This document shows, in pieces, positions 1 to 7,294 of a stretch of 9,547 bases of DNA. The stretch is from positions 1-9,547 of the forward strand of contig JAQICW010000408.1 in NCBI GenBank assembly GCA_027858355.1, read 5' to 3'. The notes under the pieces are model-generated. The model was not told the origin of the DNA. It was given only the letters and a program-made list of their open reading frames with translations, and did not search any database. Position 1 is the first letter of the stretch; every line of letters begins with the position of its first letter. The position numbers were made by a program, and so were the translations under genes. The DNA comes from Desulfobacula sp. GTDB lineage: Bacteria > Desulfobacterota > Desulfobacteria > Desulfobacterales > Desulfobacteraceae.

Positions 1-28
1 CTGTGAAAATTGCTTTGTCATGGGGGGA

Positions 29-58
29 ATCCTATGCCTAAACTGGAAAAATAGTCAA
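29..58 (-). promoter_or_regulatory. Weak sigma-70-like promoter near the left edge
   Basis: Read on the minus strand, TTGACT (58-53) and TAGGAT (34-29) are separated by 18 bp, matching the -35 box at 5 of 6 and the -10 box at 4 of 6 positions. It would drive leftward transcription out of the window. An ATG at 21-19 opens a frame (MTKQFSQ...) that runs off the edge, but it has no ribosome-binding sequence and would lie almost at the predicted transcript start. The call is therefore uncertain. Confidence 0.25.
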
Positions 59-80
59 GAAAAACGTTTCATGGGTCTAT

Positions 81-131
81 TCACCTTAAGGTAGGTTTTG
101 TCAGCTCACTCCCCATATGTTGGTACGCCAT
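81..131 (-). CDS. Candidate 16-residue micro-ORF downstream of the ATPase
   Basis: ATG at 131-129 is preceded by AAGGAG (minus-strand sense, 145-140) with an 8-base spacer, which is a textbook Shine-Dalgarno arrangement. The ORF encodes MAYQHMGSELTKPTLR and ends in TGA at 83-81. It begins 18 bases after the ATPase stop, so it could be translated from the same transcript. I recognise no family, and a peptide this short gives no statistical support. It could equally be chance, or the remnant of a broken gene start. Confidence 0.2.
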   Translation of the reverse strand: MAYQHMGSELTKPTLR

Positions 132-149
132 GTAAAATACTCCTTATGT

Positions 150-833
150 TTACAGCCGTTTCCAGGGGAAATTCAGATTTCTGTTTATTTCCAGTACTGG
201 GCAGGTAAAACGATCCATTTCAAGCTCTGGTAATAAGTGTGAACAAGCTGTGATAAATTCCATTTTAAGCCCTGTTGCCTCGGATAAATCCTTTAAAAGT
301 TCATATCCTTTATAAATATTTTCAGGCGTTGTCTCATCAATGAGATTTGCATTGCTGACAAGGCCTGTTACCTTTATTTTGGATGAAGCTTCTATCTCTT
401 CTTTTATCCTGATACAGCCCTGGACATTTTCAGTAAAAGGCCTGAAGGGATTTATGACCTGCAGCATATGGACCTGCTTTTTTGACAGATGATCTTCAAG
501 GGCTGCCAGCACCGTCACTCCCATATCATCGCCACCAGCATCAAGAATGGTAAGCTCGGCAGGCTGTTGGATTATCCCTGCAATTGCAGGAGTGAGAATG
601 GGAAGATCAGCATGCAAATATTTTTTGTCTGGCAGGACAACTTCAACCCCCAGGCCTTCAAGAAAAACCCTTGCTTCACGGGTTCGAAAATAGGGGTTAA
701 CAAGATCAAGATCAGCAATTTTTACATCAATGCCGTCTTTTTTTCTTGTTGCCGCAAGATTGATTGCCGTCTCGGTTTTGCCACTGCCAAAATTGCCGAC
801 AATGATCACAAGACCTTTAATATCTATATTCAA
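150..833 (-). CDS. P-loop ATPase of the MinD/CobQ (SIMIBI) type
   Basis: This is a cytoplasmic nucleotide-binding protein of 227 residues. A Walker A motif, GNFGSGKT, sits at residues 13-20, followed by a DLDLVNPYFRTRE segment (41-53) in the place of a switch region. A Walker B-like strand, TILDAGGDD, lies at 95-103. The fold resembles CobQ/CobB/MinD/ParA ATPases, but the usual deviant KGGxGKT lysine is replaced (GNFGSGKT). I chose the TTG at 833 because GAGGA lies 7 bases before it; an earlier in-frame TTG at 851 has no such sequence. The gene follows the LarA-family gene after 140 bp and has its own promoter-like sequence, so it may belong to a separate or nested unit. The function is not known. 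Related ATPases are, to my recollection, found beside 2-oxoacid:ferredoxin oxidoreductase genes. A role in metal or cofactor insertion is possible but unsupported. Confidence 0.85.
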   Translation of the reverse strand: MNIDIKGLVIIVGNFGSGKTETAINLAATRKKDGIDVKIADLDLVNPYFRTREARVFLEGLGVEVVLPDKKYLHADLPILTPAIAGIIQQPAELTILDAGGDDMGVTVLAALEDHLSKKQVHMLQVINPFRPFTENVQGCIRIKEEIEASSKIKVTGLVSNANLIDETTPENIYKGYELLKDLSEATGLKMEFITACSHLLPELEMDRFTCPVLEINRNLNFPWKRL

Positions 834-879
834 CGAAGATTCCTCACACAAAATTATAGTAATTAACGAAAAAACCTAA

Positions 880-908
880 ACTATAACAGATAAGGGTTTG
901 TTTTGCAA
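880..908 (-). promoter_or_regulatory. Candidate sigma-70 promoter of the P-loop ATPase gene
   Basis: On the minus strand, TTGCAA (908-903) and TATAGT (885-880) are separated by exactly 17 bp, matching 4 of 6 and 5 of 6 consensus positions. The predicted transcript would start about 40 bases before the TTG start at 833. The surrounding DNA is very AT-rich, which raises the chance of a random match, but the position is appropriate. Confidence 0.45.
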
Positions 909-926
909 ATGATTTATTAATTACAG

Positions 927-966
927 GGAAAACCAAGCAGAGGAATATACGATGCAATGGTTTTCC
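927..966. repeat. 9-bp perfect inverted repeat between the LarA-family gene and the ATPase
   Basis: GGAAAACCA at 927-935 is exactly complementary to TGGTTTTCC at 958-966, leaving a 22-base loop. It begins 7 bases past the stop codon of the LarA-family gene. No T-run follows on the minus strand, so it is not a canonical intrinsic terminator. It might act as a weak transcript-end or processing hairpin, or as a protein-binding dyad. Confidence 0.4.
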
Positions 967-973
967 AAAAGGA

Positions 974-2233
974 TTACAATTTGACTGGTATTAGTCTGCC
1001 CCTATCGTTAAATGACAATTGACCGATATCTTCCAATATTACCAGGTCTTTTCTTTTTTTTACTTCATCTATCAGGGCCTGGGAAACATCCAGTGTCCCC
1101 ATTTCAAGGGTATTTCTTAAGTGAACAATCCTGGCATTGGCAGGAACCACAGCCCCAATTGTTTCAAGGGCAGCCTCAATAGCTGCCTGGTCTGTGGCAA
1201 GGCTGACGGGAAGCCTTGCTTTTTCCGGGGTCATGGCTGTGATGGCATTTGTGGCCATGGCCTGGGTATCCAATTTGCTGATCACATCCTGGGTGGTAAA
1301 ATCTGCAAGGCCGATGCCAATGGCATTGCCATGGGAAGCCTGGGTCAGGTCTAAAACCACAATACGGGTTATCCTGGGAGTATTCGGTTCTTTTTCTCCT
1401 ATAAACATGATTCTGCCGATGACATTGGTATCCATGCCTGTGCCGCTGATATTTTTGCCCATTTCATCCAGGATCAGAATATCGATTTTGTCAAAGGGGA
1501 GTCTTGCCATATGATTTTTTGCTTTTTTTAGCAGCATGGCTTCTGTGTGTAAAAATTGATCTGGCAGGCAGGCCTTGATAAAGGCTGTCTCATCATAAAT
1601 GTTTTCTATTATCCCCACACCGAACAGGATAGGGAGTTTATCTAAAATAATGGAGCCTATTTCTGGAATGATCTTGTTGTATCCAAAATTTACCGTTTGT
1701 TTGTGAACCTTAAAACATCCCTTATGGTTCCCAAGGCCTATGGCCATCATTTTCATCAACCCGCTTTCAATGGGGCCTTCAAACTCTGTATGGGGCTTGA
1801 TCCGGTTCATCACCACCACCCCGTCTGCTGTTGCTGCATGTTTGTCCACAAGGATGGGGAATCCATGGGACGAGGTCCCGATTTCCATAACCTCCATGGA
1901 CGAGAGGATGGGCACTCCCATGGTGTCCTGGGAAATATTCAGGCTTTCTAAAATATCAATCTGCCCCTGGGCCGTGCCATTGCCATGGCTTCCCATGGCT
2001 GGTACGATAAAGGGCCGGGCTTTATGGGTCTTCAGAGCATCAATCAGGGTTTTCAGGATTTCATCAATATGGTTGATTCCCCTGGAGCCGGCTGTAATGG
2101 CAATGCGGTCACCAGGGCGTATCCTGGAGCCCAGGTCAAGTTTGGACAGCTCCTTTATGACGGTATCTTTAATATGGTCAACTTCAGGGGTGTCAATGAT
2201 CTGGCGGATTCGGTGCATTCTGGGATAGTCCAT
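974..2233 (-). CDS. LarA-family nickel-pincer-dependent isomerase (lactate racemase-like)
   Basis: This is a 419-residue cytoplasmic protein of the lactate racemase (LarA, former DUF2088) superfamily, whose members use a nickel-pincer nucleotide to racemize or epimerize 2-hydroxy acids. The N-terminal part carries AITAGSRG (45-52) and VPAMGSHGNG (77-86); His83 matches the catalytic GTH histidine region of LarA. KPHTEFEGPIESGLMK (136-151) supplies a second histidine, His138, and Lys151, the likely anchor for the pincer cofactor. His167 lies 16 residues after Lys151, the same spacing as Lys184 and His200 in the Lactobacillus plantarum enzyme. Two ATGs are adjacent; the second (2233) is 5 bases from GAGG and is preferred over 2236. 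The gene is last in the transporter-lutABC run, 30 bp after lutC. Racemization of the imported hydroxy acid before oxidation is the simplest role. Substrate is unknown, because the superfamily is diverse. Confidence 0.82.
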   Translation of the reverse strand: MDYPRMHRIRQIIDTPEVDHIKDTVIKELSKLDLGSRIRPGDRIAITAGSRGINHIDEILKTLIDALKTHKARPFIVPAMGSHGNGTAQGQIDILESLNISQDTMGVPILSSMEVMEIGTSSHGFPILVDKHAATADGVVVMNRIKPHTEFEGPIESGLMKMMAIGLGNHKGCFKVHKQTVNFGYNKIIPEIGSIILDKLPILFGVGIIENIYDETAFIKACLPDQFLHTEAMLLKKAKNHMARLPFDKIDILILDEMGKNISGTGMDTNVIGRIMFIGEKEPNTPRITRIVVLDLTQASHGNAIGIGLADFTTQDVISKLDTQAMATNAITAMTPEKARLPVSLATDQAAIEAALETIGAVVPANARIVHLRNTLEMGTLDVSQALIDEVKKRKDLVILEDIGQLSFNDRGRLIPVKL

Positions 2234-2263
2234 CATATCCTCTTAGGGAAAAGGGTTAATAGA

Positions 2264-3040
2264 TCAGCCGGTGATCACATATACGATCATCTGTCTGGGG
2301 CCATGGGCACCATCGACCATGACAAGTTCTATATCACCTGTTTTGCTGGGGCCTGAGATAAAGGTCATGCAATTGGTGAGTCCCAGTTCTTGCTCTTTGG
2401 GATCCCATTTGAGCCTGAAATATAGTTCTGTGAGGTCTTCGATGATCTGGTCCATTGTGATGACTGCCATATGGATGGAGGGAACAAGGGAAACTGCCCT
2501 GGGCTGGCCCGGCTGTGTTCTCAATACAAGGGTTGCAGACTGGGCCACGCAGAAATCCGCCGAGGTAATACCGATATATGATTTGAGCAGGCGGCTGCGG
2601 ATTTCCTGTCTTTCCTTTGCATCCGGTGTAGGGGATGACCGGGTTGTAAACAGGATGACATCATCATTCAGGTTTTTTGCAAGATTCAACTGATTAATCA
2701 AGGGGTGGTGCCAAGCAATGATAGATTTTTCAGTTCCCCATTCCGGTTCTGTTTGTTGAATGAATTTTTGAATGGCAAGGCCGGCCAGGGACACATTTTC
2801 CATGGGCATAACCTTCATATTTAAAAGCCCTGCCTGTTCAATAAAGAGATCAAGCAGAGCCTGTCTGTCTGGTAGGTTTTTGTTGATATAGGCCTTTAAC
2901 CGGCTTTCATGATCTTGTGGCCGTGTCCCGAATAGTTCATCCTGGGAAGCCTGGGATGATTTTCCCAGAGCCTTTTGAATGGTCACGATAAATTCATGTT
3001 GGTGATAGTCTGTATTTCCCTGATTTTTTGACCCTATCAT
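2264..3040 (-). CDS. lutC: LutC-like LUD-domain protein of the lactate oxidation complex
   Basis: This is a 258-residue LUD-domain (YkgG/LutC) protein, the third component of the LutABC system that oxidizes L-lactate to pyruvate through iron-sulfur proteins. The conserved core is visible: GITSADFCVAQSAT (157-170), SLVPSIH (184-190) and the C-terminal GPSKTGDIE followed by GAHGPR (230-249). The N-terminal 50 residues are poorly conserved, as is usual. I chose ATG 3040 because it overlaps the lutB stop as ATGA, and AGGGA lies 9 bases before it. An upstream TTG at 3064 would add eight residues and overlap lutB by 28 bases. The tight overlap suggests translational coupling to LutB. The length fits the family. 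Confidence 0.9.
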   Translation of the reverse strand: MIGSKNQGNTDYHQHEFIVTIQKALGKSSQASQDELFGTRPQDHESRLKAYINKNLPDRQALLDLFIEQAGLLNMKVMPMENVSLAGLAIQKFIQQTEPEWGTEKSIIAWHHPLINQLNLAKNLNDDVILFTTRSSPTPDAKERQEIRSRLLKSYIGITSADFCVAQSATLVLRTQPGQPRAVSLVPSIHMAVITMDQIIEDLTELYFRLKWDPKEQELGLTNCMTFISGPSKTGDIELVMVDGAHGPRQMIVYVITG

Positions 3041-4473
3041 GGTTTGTGTTCCCTGTTTTTCCAAGTGGTTAAAAAACTGGACCGGGCAAGGGGTTTGATA
3101 TCACGGCTTTGGGTCCATCCCTTAAAGGCAAAGGGTATGTTTGGGATCATGCCGTTTTTTTTAGGGATTATTCTTTGAATGATGGACCCAGCCTTCAGGG
3201 CCAGGTCATAGAATGTCCGGTTTTGAATTATAAAGGACCAGATTTGGAATGTCAGTTTTTCAATTCGACTGGCCCGGGTCACTTCCCAGTAGGCATCTCC
3301 TTCTGCCAGTTTTGCCCTGAGTGCCAGGAGCATTCTGGGAAGGTCAATATCCACTGGGCAGGCTTGTTTGCAGGCACCGCACAAGGGTTCACCCTGGCAA
3401 AGATCCTTGGCCCGGTTGATCCCCACCAAGAGCGGGGTGACAACCGCGCCAATGGGTCCGGAATAGGGGTAGCCATAGGCGTGACCACCGATTTTCCCAT
3501 AGGCAGGGCAGACATTGAGGCAGGCCGCACACCGGATACACAGGAGAACCTCCCGGAATTGTGGATCAGCAAGTATTTTGGAACGGCCGTTGTCCAGGAT
3601 GACCAGATGAAATTGGTCTGGCCCATCCAGCTGATCTTCTGTGCGGGGACCGCCAATATAAGAGACATAACCTGCCATGTTCTGGGCAGCCGCACCCCTT
3701 GAGAGAAGTCTGAACAGCACGTCATGATCTTCCAGTTTTGCCACCACCCGTTCCATGCCCATGAAGGCCATGTGAACCTTTGGCATGGTGGTGGACATGC
3801 GGATATTGCCTTCATTGGAGAGGGTCGTTATATGGCCTGTTTCAGCACAAGCCAGATTACAACCTGAAAGACCCATGTCAGCCCCCAGAAATTTTTTGCG
3901 TAAAGCTTTTCTGGCGGCCTGGGTCAGGACAGGAGGATCTTCGCAATAGGGAATGCCAAGTTTCTCTGTAAACAATTGTGCCACTTCTTTCCGGGTTTTG
4001 TGGATGGCAGGTGCAATGATATGGGAAGGGGTTTCCCCGGCAAGCTGGATAATGTATTCACCAAGGTCTGTTTCATTGACCTCAATCTGGTTGGCTTCAA
4101 GGATCTTGTTTAAACCAATCTCCTCTGTGACCATGGACTTGCCCTTGACCACCATTTTGACCTGGTTTGCCTGGGCTATCTTCAGGCAATAGGCCGTGGC
4201 AGCAGCAGCATCTTTGGCAAAATATACCTTTCCGCCCCTGTCCTGGATCTTCTGGGCAAGGGTTCCCAAAAGGATGTCCAGGTTATTGATGGCAAATTGC
4301 CTGATCTCATGGGCTTTTTGCCGCAGTCCCATTCCTTCGGGAAGATTTTTATAGGCCAGGGCTGTTGCCGGGCCAAGCCGGTTTTGAACATCAATTAGGG
4401 CATTTTGTAAAACCTGGTCTTTAATAGCTTTTGCTGCATTTTGTTTATAAAATTCAGTTTTTATGTCCGACAT
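3037..4473 (-). CDS. lutB: LutB-like iron-sulfur protein of the lactate oxidation complex
   Basis: This is a 478-residue cytoplasmic protein with an N-terminal LUD domain (about 70-295) and a C-terminal ferredoxin-like region with two 4Fe-4S motifs. The first motif is CIRCAACLNVC (Cys312, 315, 318, 322). The second is CGACKQAC (Cys365, 368, 372), whose fourth ligand may be Cys359 or a residue of the first motif. Signature stretches such as GLSGCNLACAETG (201-213) and the IGGPRTEDQLDGPD segment are typical of LutB/YkgF. LutB is thought to carry electrons between LutA and LutC or the quinone pool during lactate oxidation. The start ATG has AAAGGA about 5 bases upstream. It follows lutA by 12 bp and overlaps lutC by 4 bp. 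Length is normal and no frame damage is visible. Confidence 0.93.
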   Translation of the reverse strand: MSDIKTEFYKQNAAKAIKDQVLQNALIDVQNRLGPATALAYKNLPEGMGLRQKAHEIRQFAINNLDILLGTLAQKIQDRGGKVYFAKDAAAATAYCLKIAQANQVKMVVKGKSMVTEEIGLNKILEANQIEVNETDLGEYIIQLAGETPSHIIAPAIHKTRKEVAQLFTEKLGIPYCEDPPVLTQAARKALRKKFLGADMGLSGCNLACAETGHITTLSNEGNIRMSTTMPKVHMAFMGMERVVAKLEDHDVLFRLLSRGAAAQNMAGYVSYIGGPRTEDQLDGPDQFHLVILDNGRSKILADPQFREVLLCIRCAACLNVCPAYGKIGGHAYGYPYSGPIGAVVTPLLVGINRAKDLCQGEPLCGACKQACPVDIDLPRMLLALRAKLAEGDAYWEVTRASRIEKLTFQIWSFIIQNRTFYDLALKAGSIIQRIIPKKNGMIPNIPFAFKGWTQSRDIKPLARSSFLTTWKNREHKP

Positions 4474-4485
4474 GGTTTCCTTTTT

Positions 4486-5214
4486 TTACCCTGCCAGAAT
4501 CTGGGCAATGTGAAGGGCTTTGATTTGGGAATTCCGCCTGCTGAGCATTCCCTGGATATTCATCAGGCAGCTGATATCACAACCCACCACGGCATCGGCC
4601 CCTGTGGCTATAATGTTATTGACCTTTTCTTCCAATATGGCTGTTGATATATCTGGATATTTTACAGAAAATGTGCCGCCAAAACCACAGCATTTTTCAG
4701 AATCTTTCATTTCAATCACTTCCAGGTCCCTGACATGGGACATGAGTTTTCTTGGCTGGTCAGCCACCCCAAGATTTCTAAGAAGATGGCAGGAATCGTG
4801 ATAGGTTACTTTCCCTTTGAAACAGGCTCCTACATCTTTAATTCCCAGAACATCCACAAGATATTCAGTCAGTTCAAAAATTTTTTTGCTGATTGCTTTT
4901 GCCCTTTTTTTCCATAAAGAGCCATCTTTAAAAAGATTGGGGTATTGATGCTTGACCATGTCCACACAGGACCCGGAAGGGCAGACAATGGTATCTGCAT
5001 TTTCAAATATTTCAATAAAGCGTTTGGCTGCTTTCCCAGCCTCTTTTCGATACCCGGAGTTAAAGGCCGGCTGCCCGCAGCAGGTCTGATTCAGGGGAAT
5101 ATACACTGGAATATCAAGTTTTTCAAACACATGGGCCATGGCATGTCCAACTTCCGGATACAGGCTGTCCACAAGGCATTGAATGAAAAGGGTGATGGTT
5201 TTATTCTTTTCCAT
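4486..5214 (-). CDS. lutA: LutA-like CCG-domain oxidoreductase subunit
   Basis: This is a 242-residue protein with two cysteine-rich CCG domains, as in LutA/YkgE and the C-terminal part of glycolate oxidase GlcF and heterodisulfide reductase HdrB. Domain one has Cys13, Cys45-Cys46 (NQTCCGQP), Cys78 and Cys83. Domain two has Cys142 (YHDSCH), Cys175-Cys176 (KCCGFGG), Cys212 and Cys216. These cysteines usually bind an iron-sulfur cluster and take part in electron transfer. The N-terminus (ITLFIQCLVDSLYPEVG) aligns well with typical LutA starts, so ATG 5214 is right despite having no recognisable Shine-Dalgarno; the bases just upstream read CCTCCTGTC. An in-frame stop 54 bases upstream excludes a much longer form. 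A 120-bp gap separates it from the permease gene. Confidence 0.92.
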   Translation of the reverse strand: MEKNKTITLFIQCLVDSLYPEVGHAMAHVFEKLDIPVYIPLNQTCCGQPAFNSGYRKEAGKAAKRFIEIFENADTIVCPSGSCVDMVKHQYPNLFKDGSLWKKRAKAISKKIFELTEYLVDVLGIKDVGACFKGKVTYHDSCHLLRNLGVADQPRKLMSHVRDLEVIEMKDSEKCCGFGGTFSVKYPDISTAILEEKVNNIIATGADAVVGCDISCLMNIQGMLSRRNSQIKALHIAQILAG

Positions 5215-5334
5215 GACAGGAGGCTTTTTTTTGATTAAAGTTGATGAATATAGAATCCTTAAATTCTAAATTCATTATTGGCATAAATTATCCATTTTTA
5301 AAGCAAGTTCTCCATACTATCTATATTCTCCATA
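5215..5334 (-). promoter_or_regulatory. AT-rich 120-bp gap between the permease and lutA
   Basis: This is the largest gap inside the transporter-lut run. It contains no terminator-like hairpin with a T-run. A small dyad, TAGAAT-CCTTAA-ATTCTA, is at 5251-5268, and a 9-bp tandem repeat array lies at its right end. No convincing -35/-10 pair was found, although the base composition would suit an internal promoter. The lack of a ribosome-binding sequence for lutA makes this leader odd. Confidence 0.3.
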
Positions 5335-5343
5335 TTATCCATA
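5308..5343. repeat. Four tandem 9-bp repeats at the 3' end of the permease gene
   Basis: Read on the minus strand, the sequence is TATGGATAA, TATGGAGAA, TATAGATAG, TATGGAGAA, one after another. The second and fourth units are identical and the others differ by one or three bases. The first unit includes the last two codons and the TAA stop of the dctM-type gene; the rest is noncoding. It is probably a small slippage-derived repeat. It also recreates GGAGAA motifs but has no start codon at the right distance. Confidence 0.7.
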
Positions 5344-6720
5344 GGCAATAGATGGAAGCCAGGTGACAAGCGAGGGCCAGGCCATGACAATGAACAATCC
5401 AATTAATTGAATGATGATAAAAGGTACCACGCCTTTATAAATATCCACAAGCTTGATTTCAGGTGGAGAAACACCTTTGAGATAAAAAATGGCAAACCCC
5501 ACAGGCGGGGTGAGAAAGGATGTCTGAAGGCTGATTGCCACCAATATGGCAAACCAGATAAGAGCTGGATTGTCAACAGATCCAAAGCCGTTGATTTCAA
5601 GCCCCAGTTTTGCCACCACTGGGGTCAGGATGGGTAGAATGATCAGGGTGATCTCGATCCAGTCCAGGAAAAATCCCAGGAAAAAGACCATACCCAGTAT
5701 CACGGTGATGATTCCATAGGGCCCAAAAGGAAGGCCTGTAAAAAAGCCAGCTATAAATTCATCCCCGCCAAGTTCCCTTAATACAAGGGCAAAGCAGGTG
5801 GCTCCCACAAGGATACCAAAAATATATCCAGTGGTATTAAAGGTATTGTATAGAACTTCTTTGAATGTGGTAAAATTCAGTTTTTTATTGGCAAATGCCA
5901 AAATGATCGCACCCAATGCACCAATGCCACTGGCTTCCGTGGGGGTTGCAATTCCCGCAAATATGGATCCCAGTACGGCAAAGATCAGTGCACCTGTTGG
6001 GAGGATGGTTTTAAAGACATCCCAGATCATTTTAGGTTTCAATTCCTGTCGATTTTTTGCCAGGGGTGCGGCTCCAGGAAACAAAACCCCAACAATCACA
6101 ATATAGACCATGTAGAGGAGGCCGAGCATAATGCCGGGCAGAAGCGCGCCCATGAACAGATCTCCCACGGAAAGACTCAATTGGTCAGCCATCATTACCA
6201 GCATTATACTGGGAGGTATGAGGATTCCCAGGGTACCTGACGCACATACAGTGCCCACTGCTAGGGGTTTTGAATAACCCTGGTTGAGCATAGCCGGCAA
6301 AGATAACAGCCCTAAAAGCACAACAGATGCACCAATTATTCCTGTGGCTGCTGCAAGGAGAACACCGATGATGGTGACGCTGATGGCAAGTCCTCCCCTG
6401 ACCTTTCCGAACAGATCCTGCATGGCAATCATCATTTTCTCTGCAATGCCGGACCGGTCAAGCATCAGTCCCATGAAGATGAACATGGGCAGGGCGATCA
6501 ATATCCAGTTATACAGGACTTTATAGAGCCGGTTGACTACAAGACCAACGGTCAGATAGTCCAATCCTGTGATCGTGCCCAGCCAGAGGTCGGAACAATA
6601 ACCGACCAGGGTAAAGAGCATGGCAACCCCACCCAGAATGAATGCAATGGGGTAGCCGGTAAACAAAAGCCCGATAAAGGTGATCATCATGCCCAGAACA
6701 AGAATACCATTAAGATCCAT
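5335..6720 (-). CDS. dctM: TRAP transporter large permease (DctM type)
   Basis: This 461-residue inner-membrane protein forms the translocation channel of a tripartite ATP-independent periplasmic transporter. It has roughly a dozen hydrophobic segments. Family signatures include the N-terminal LLFTGYPIAFILGG (18-31), LPMFIFMGLMLDRSG (77-91), a GTLGILIPPSIML stretch (162-174), ATPTEASGIGA (258-268) and FLTPPVGFAIFYLKG (402-416). The acidic FLDWIE (351-356) is also typical. It is somewhat longer than the commonest DctM proteins (about 425 residues) and fits the mannitol/chloroaromatic or 2-oxoacid branch. It overlaps the dctQ-type gene by 11 bases, which suggests translational coupling. The gene name describes the family; C4-dicarboxylate is not the likely substrate. 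Confidence 0.95.
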   Translation of the reverse strand: MDLNGILVLGMMITFIGLLFTGYPIAFILGGVAMLFTLVGYCSDLWLGTITGLDYLTVGLVVNRLYKVLYNWILIALPMFIFMGLMLDRSGIAEKMMIAMQDLFGKVRGGLAISVTIIGVLLAAATGIIGASVVLLGLLSLPAMLNQGYSKPLAVGTVCASGTLGILIPPSIMLVMMADQLSLSVGDLFMGALLPGIMLGLLYMVYIVIVGVLFPGAAPLAKNRQELKPKMIWDVFKTILPTGALIFAVLGSIFAGIATPTEASGIGALGAIILAFANKKLNFTTFKEVLYNTFNTTGYIFGILVGATCFALVLRELGGDEFIAGFFTGLPFGPYGIITVILGMVFFLGFFLDWIEITLIILPILTPVVAKLGLEINGFGSVDNPALIWFAILVAISLQTSFLTPPVGFAIFYLKGVSPPEIKLVDIYKGVVPFIIIQLIGLFIVMAWPSLVTWLPSIAYG

Positions 6721-7276
6721 TGGATGATTTCCCGTGATTGTTTTTAAGGTCTTGATTATGTTTTTTATTTTTTCTCAGATAGCCCAGGGCCTGTATCAAA
6801 CGGGACACAGAAGCGCTGAATAACAGAAAAAAAGCAATGGGGATTATGGACTTGATCGCCCAGCGGTACCCAAGCCCCATGGGGGCGTCAGAGCGTTCCC
6901 CCACACGGAAGGATTCTGAAACAAAGGAAAGGCTGTGCATGAAAAAAACAAAAATCATGGGCCAGAGAAAGCAGATAATGCCCATGATTTCTATTTTTTC
7001 CTTTGTGGGCCTGGAAAATCTTGAATGCATTATATCCAGGCGGATATGAGAATCTTTAACAAAGGAATAGGAAAGCCCCAGCATTATGATAATGGCATAG
7101 AGATGCCATTGTATTTCTTCAAGGGAAACAAAGCTTTTGTTAAACACATATCGCAGGATGACCTGGACCAGTATTGTGGCAATAAGCACGGCTATCAGCC
7201 AGGAAGCTGTCTGGCCTATTGCTGATATGATCCTGTCCGGCATGTTGGGTCCCCGGATTTTTTTTTCATCCTCCAT
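6710..7276 (-). CDS. dctQ: TRAP transporter small permease (DctQ type)
   Basis: This 188-residue inner-membrane protein has four predicted hydrophobic segments, at about 17-40, 52-72, 92-114 and 138-162. The conserved DctQ features are RYVFNKSFVSLEE (42-54) after the first helix and SHIRLDI (78-84) after the second. It pairs with the large permease and is needed for uptake, although its exact mechanical role is less clear. The C-terminus is a basic, hydrophilic tail rich in Lys and Asn. Start ATG 7276 follows the binding-protein stop by 18 bp and has an AAAGGG sequence 10 bases upstream. The 3' end overlaps the dctM-type gene. Confidence 0.92.
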   Translation of the reverse strand: MEDEKKIRGPNMPDRIISAIGQTASWLIAVLIATILVQVILRYVFNKSFVSLEEIQWHLYAIIIMLGLSYSFVKDSHIRLDIMHSRFSRPTKEKIEIMGIICFLWPMIFVFFMHSLSFVSESFRVGERSDAPMGLGYRWAIKSIIPIAFFLLFSASVSRLIQALGYLRKNKKHNQDLKNNHGKSSNGS

Positions 7277-7294
7277 GACTTGGCCCTTTGTCCT

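Larger units (their letters stand above)
1..149. other. Left-edge region without a convincing gene
   Basis: No reading frame here looks like a conserved protein. On the minus strand there is a 16-codon ORF (131 down to 81) with a good AAGGAG ribosome-binding sequence at 140-145, and a perfect 10-bp palindrome ACCTTAAGGT at 83-92 at the end of that ORF. Further left is a promoter-like sequence, listed separately. The minus-strand ATPase gene stops at 150, and I see no hairpin followed by a T-run after it. Confidence 0.5.

Noticed and set aside
489..866. 125-codon plus-strand open frame opposite the ATPase gene
   Set aside because: It is antisense to a gene with a clear Walker A motif, and its translation is low in recognisable structure. 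The same judgement applies to the other plus-strand frames between 1121 and 8384.
3279..3815. 178-codon open frame on the minus strand inside lutB
   Set aside because: It is a shifted frame of the strongly conserved LutB sequence, is rich in Trp, Pro and Ser as such shadows are, and matches no family.
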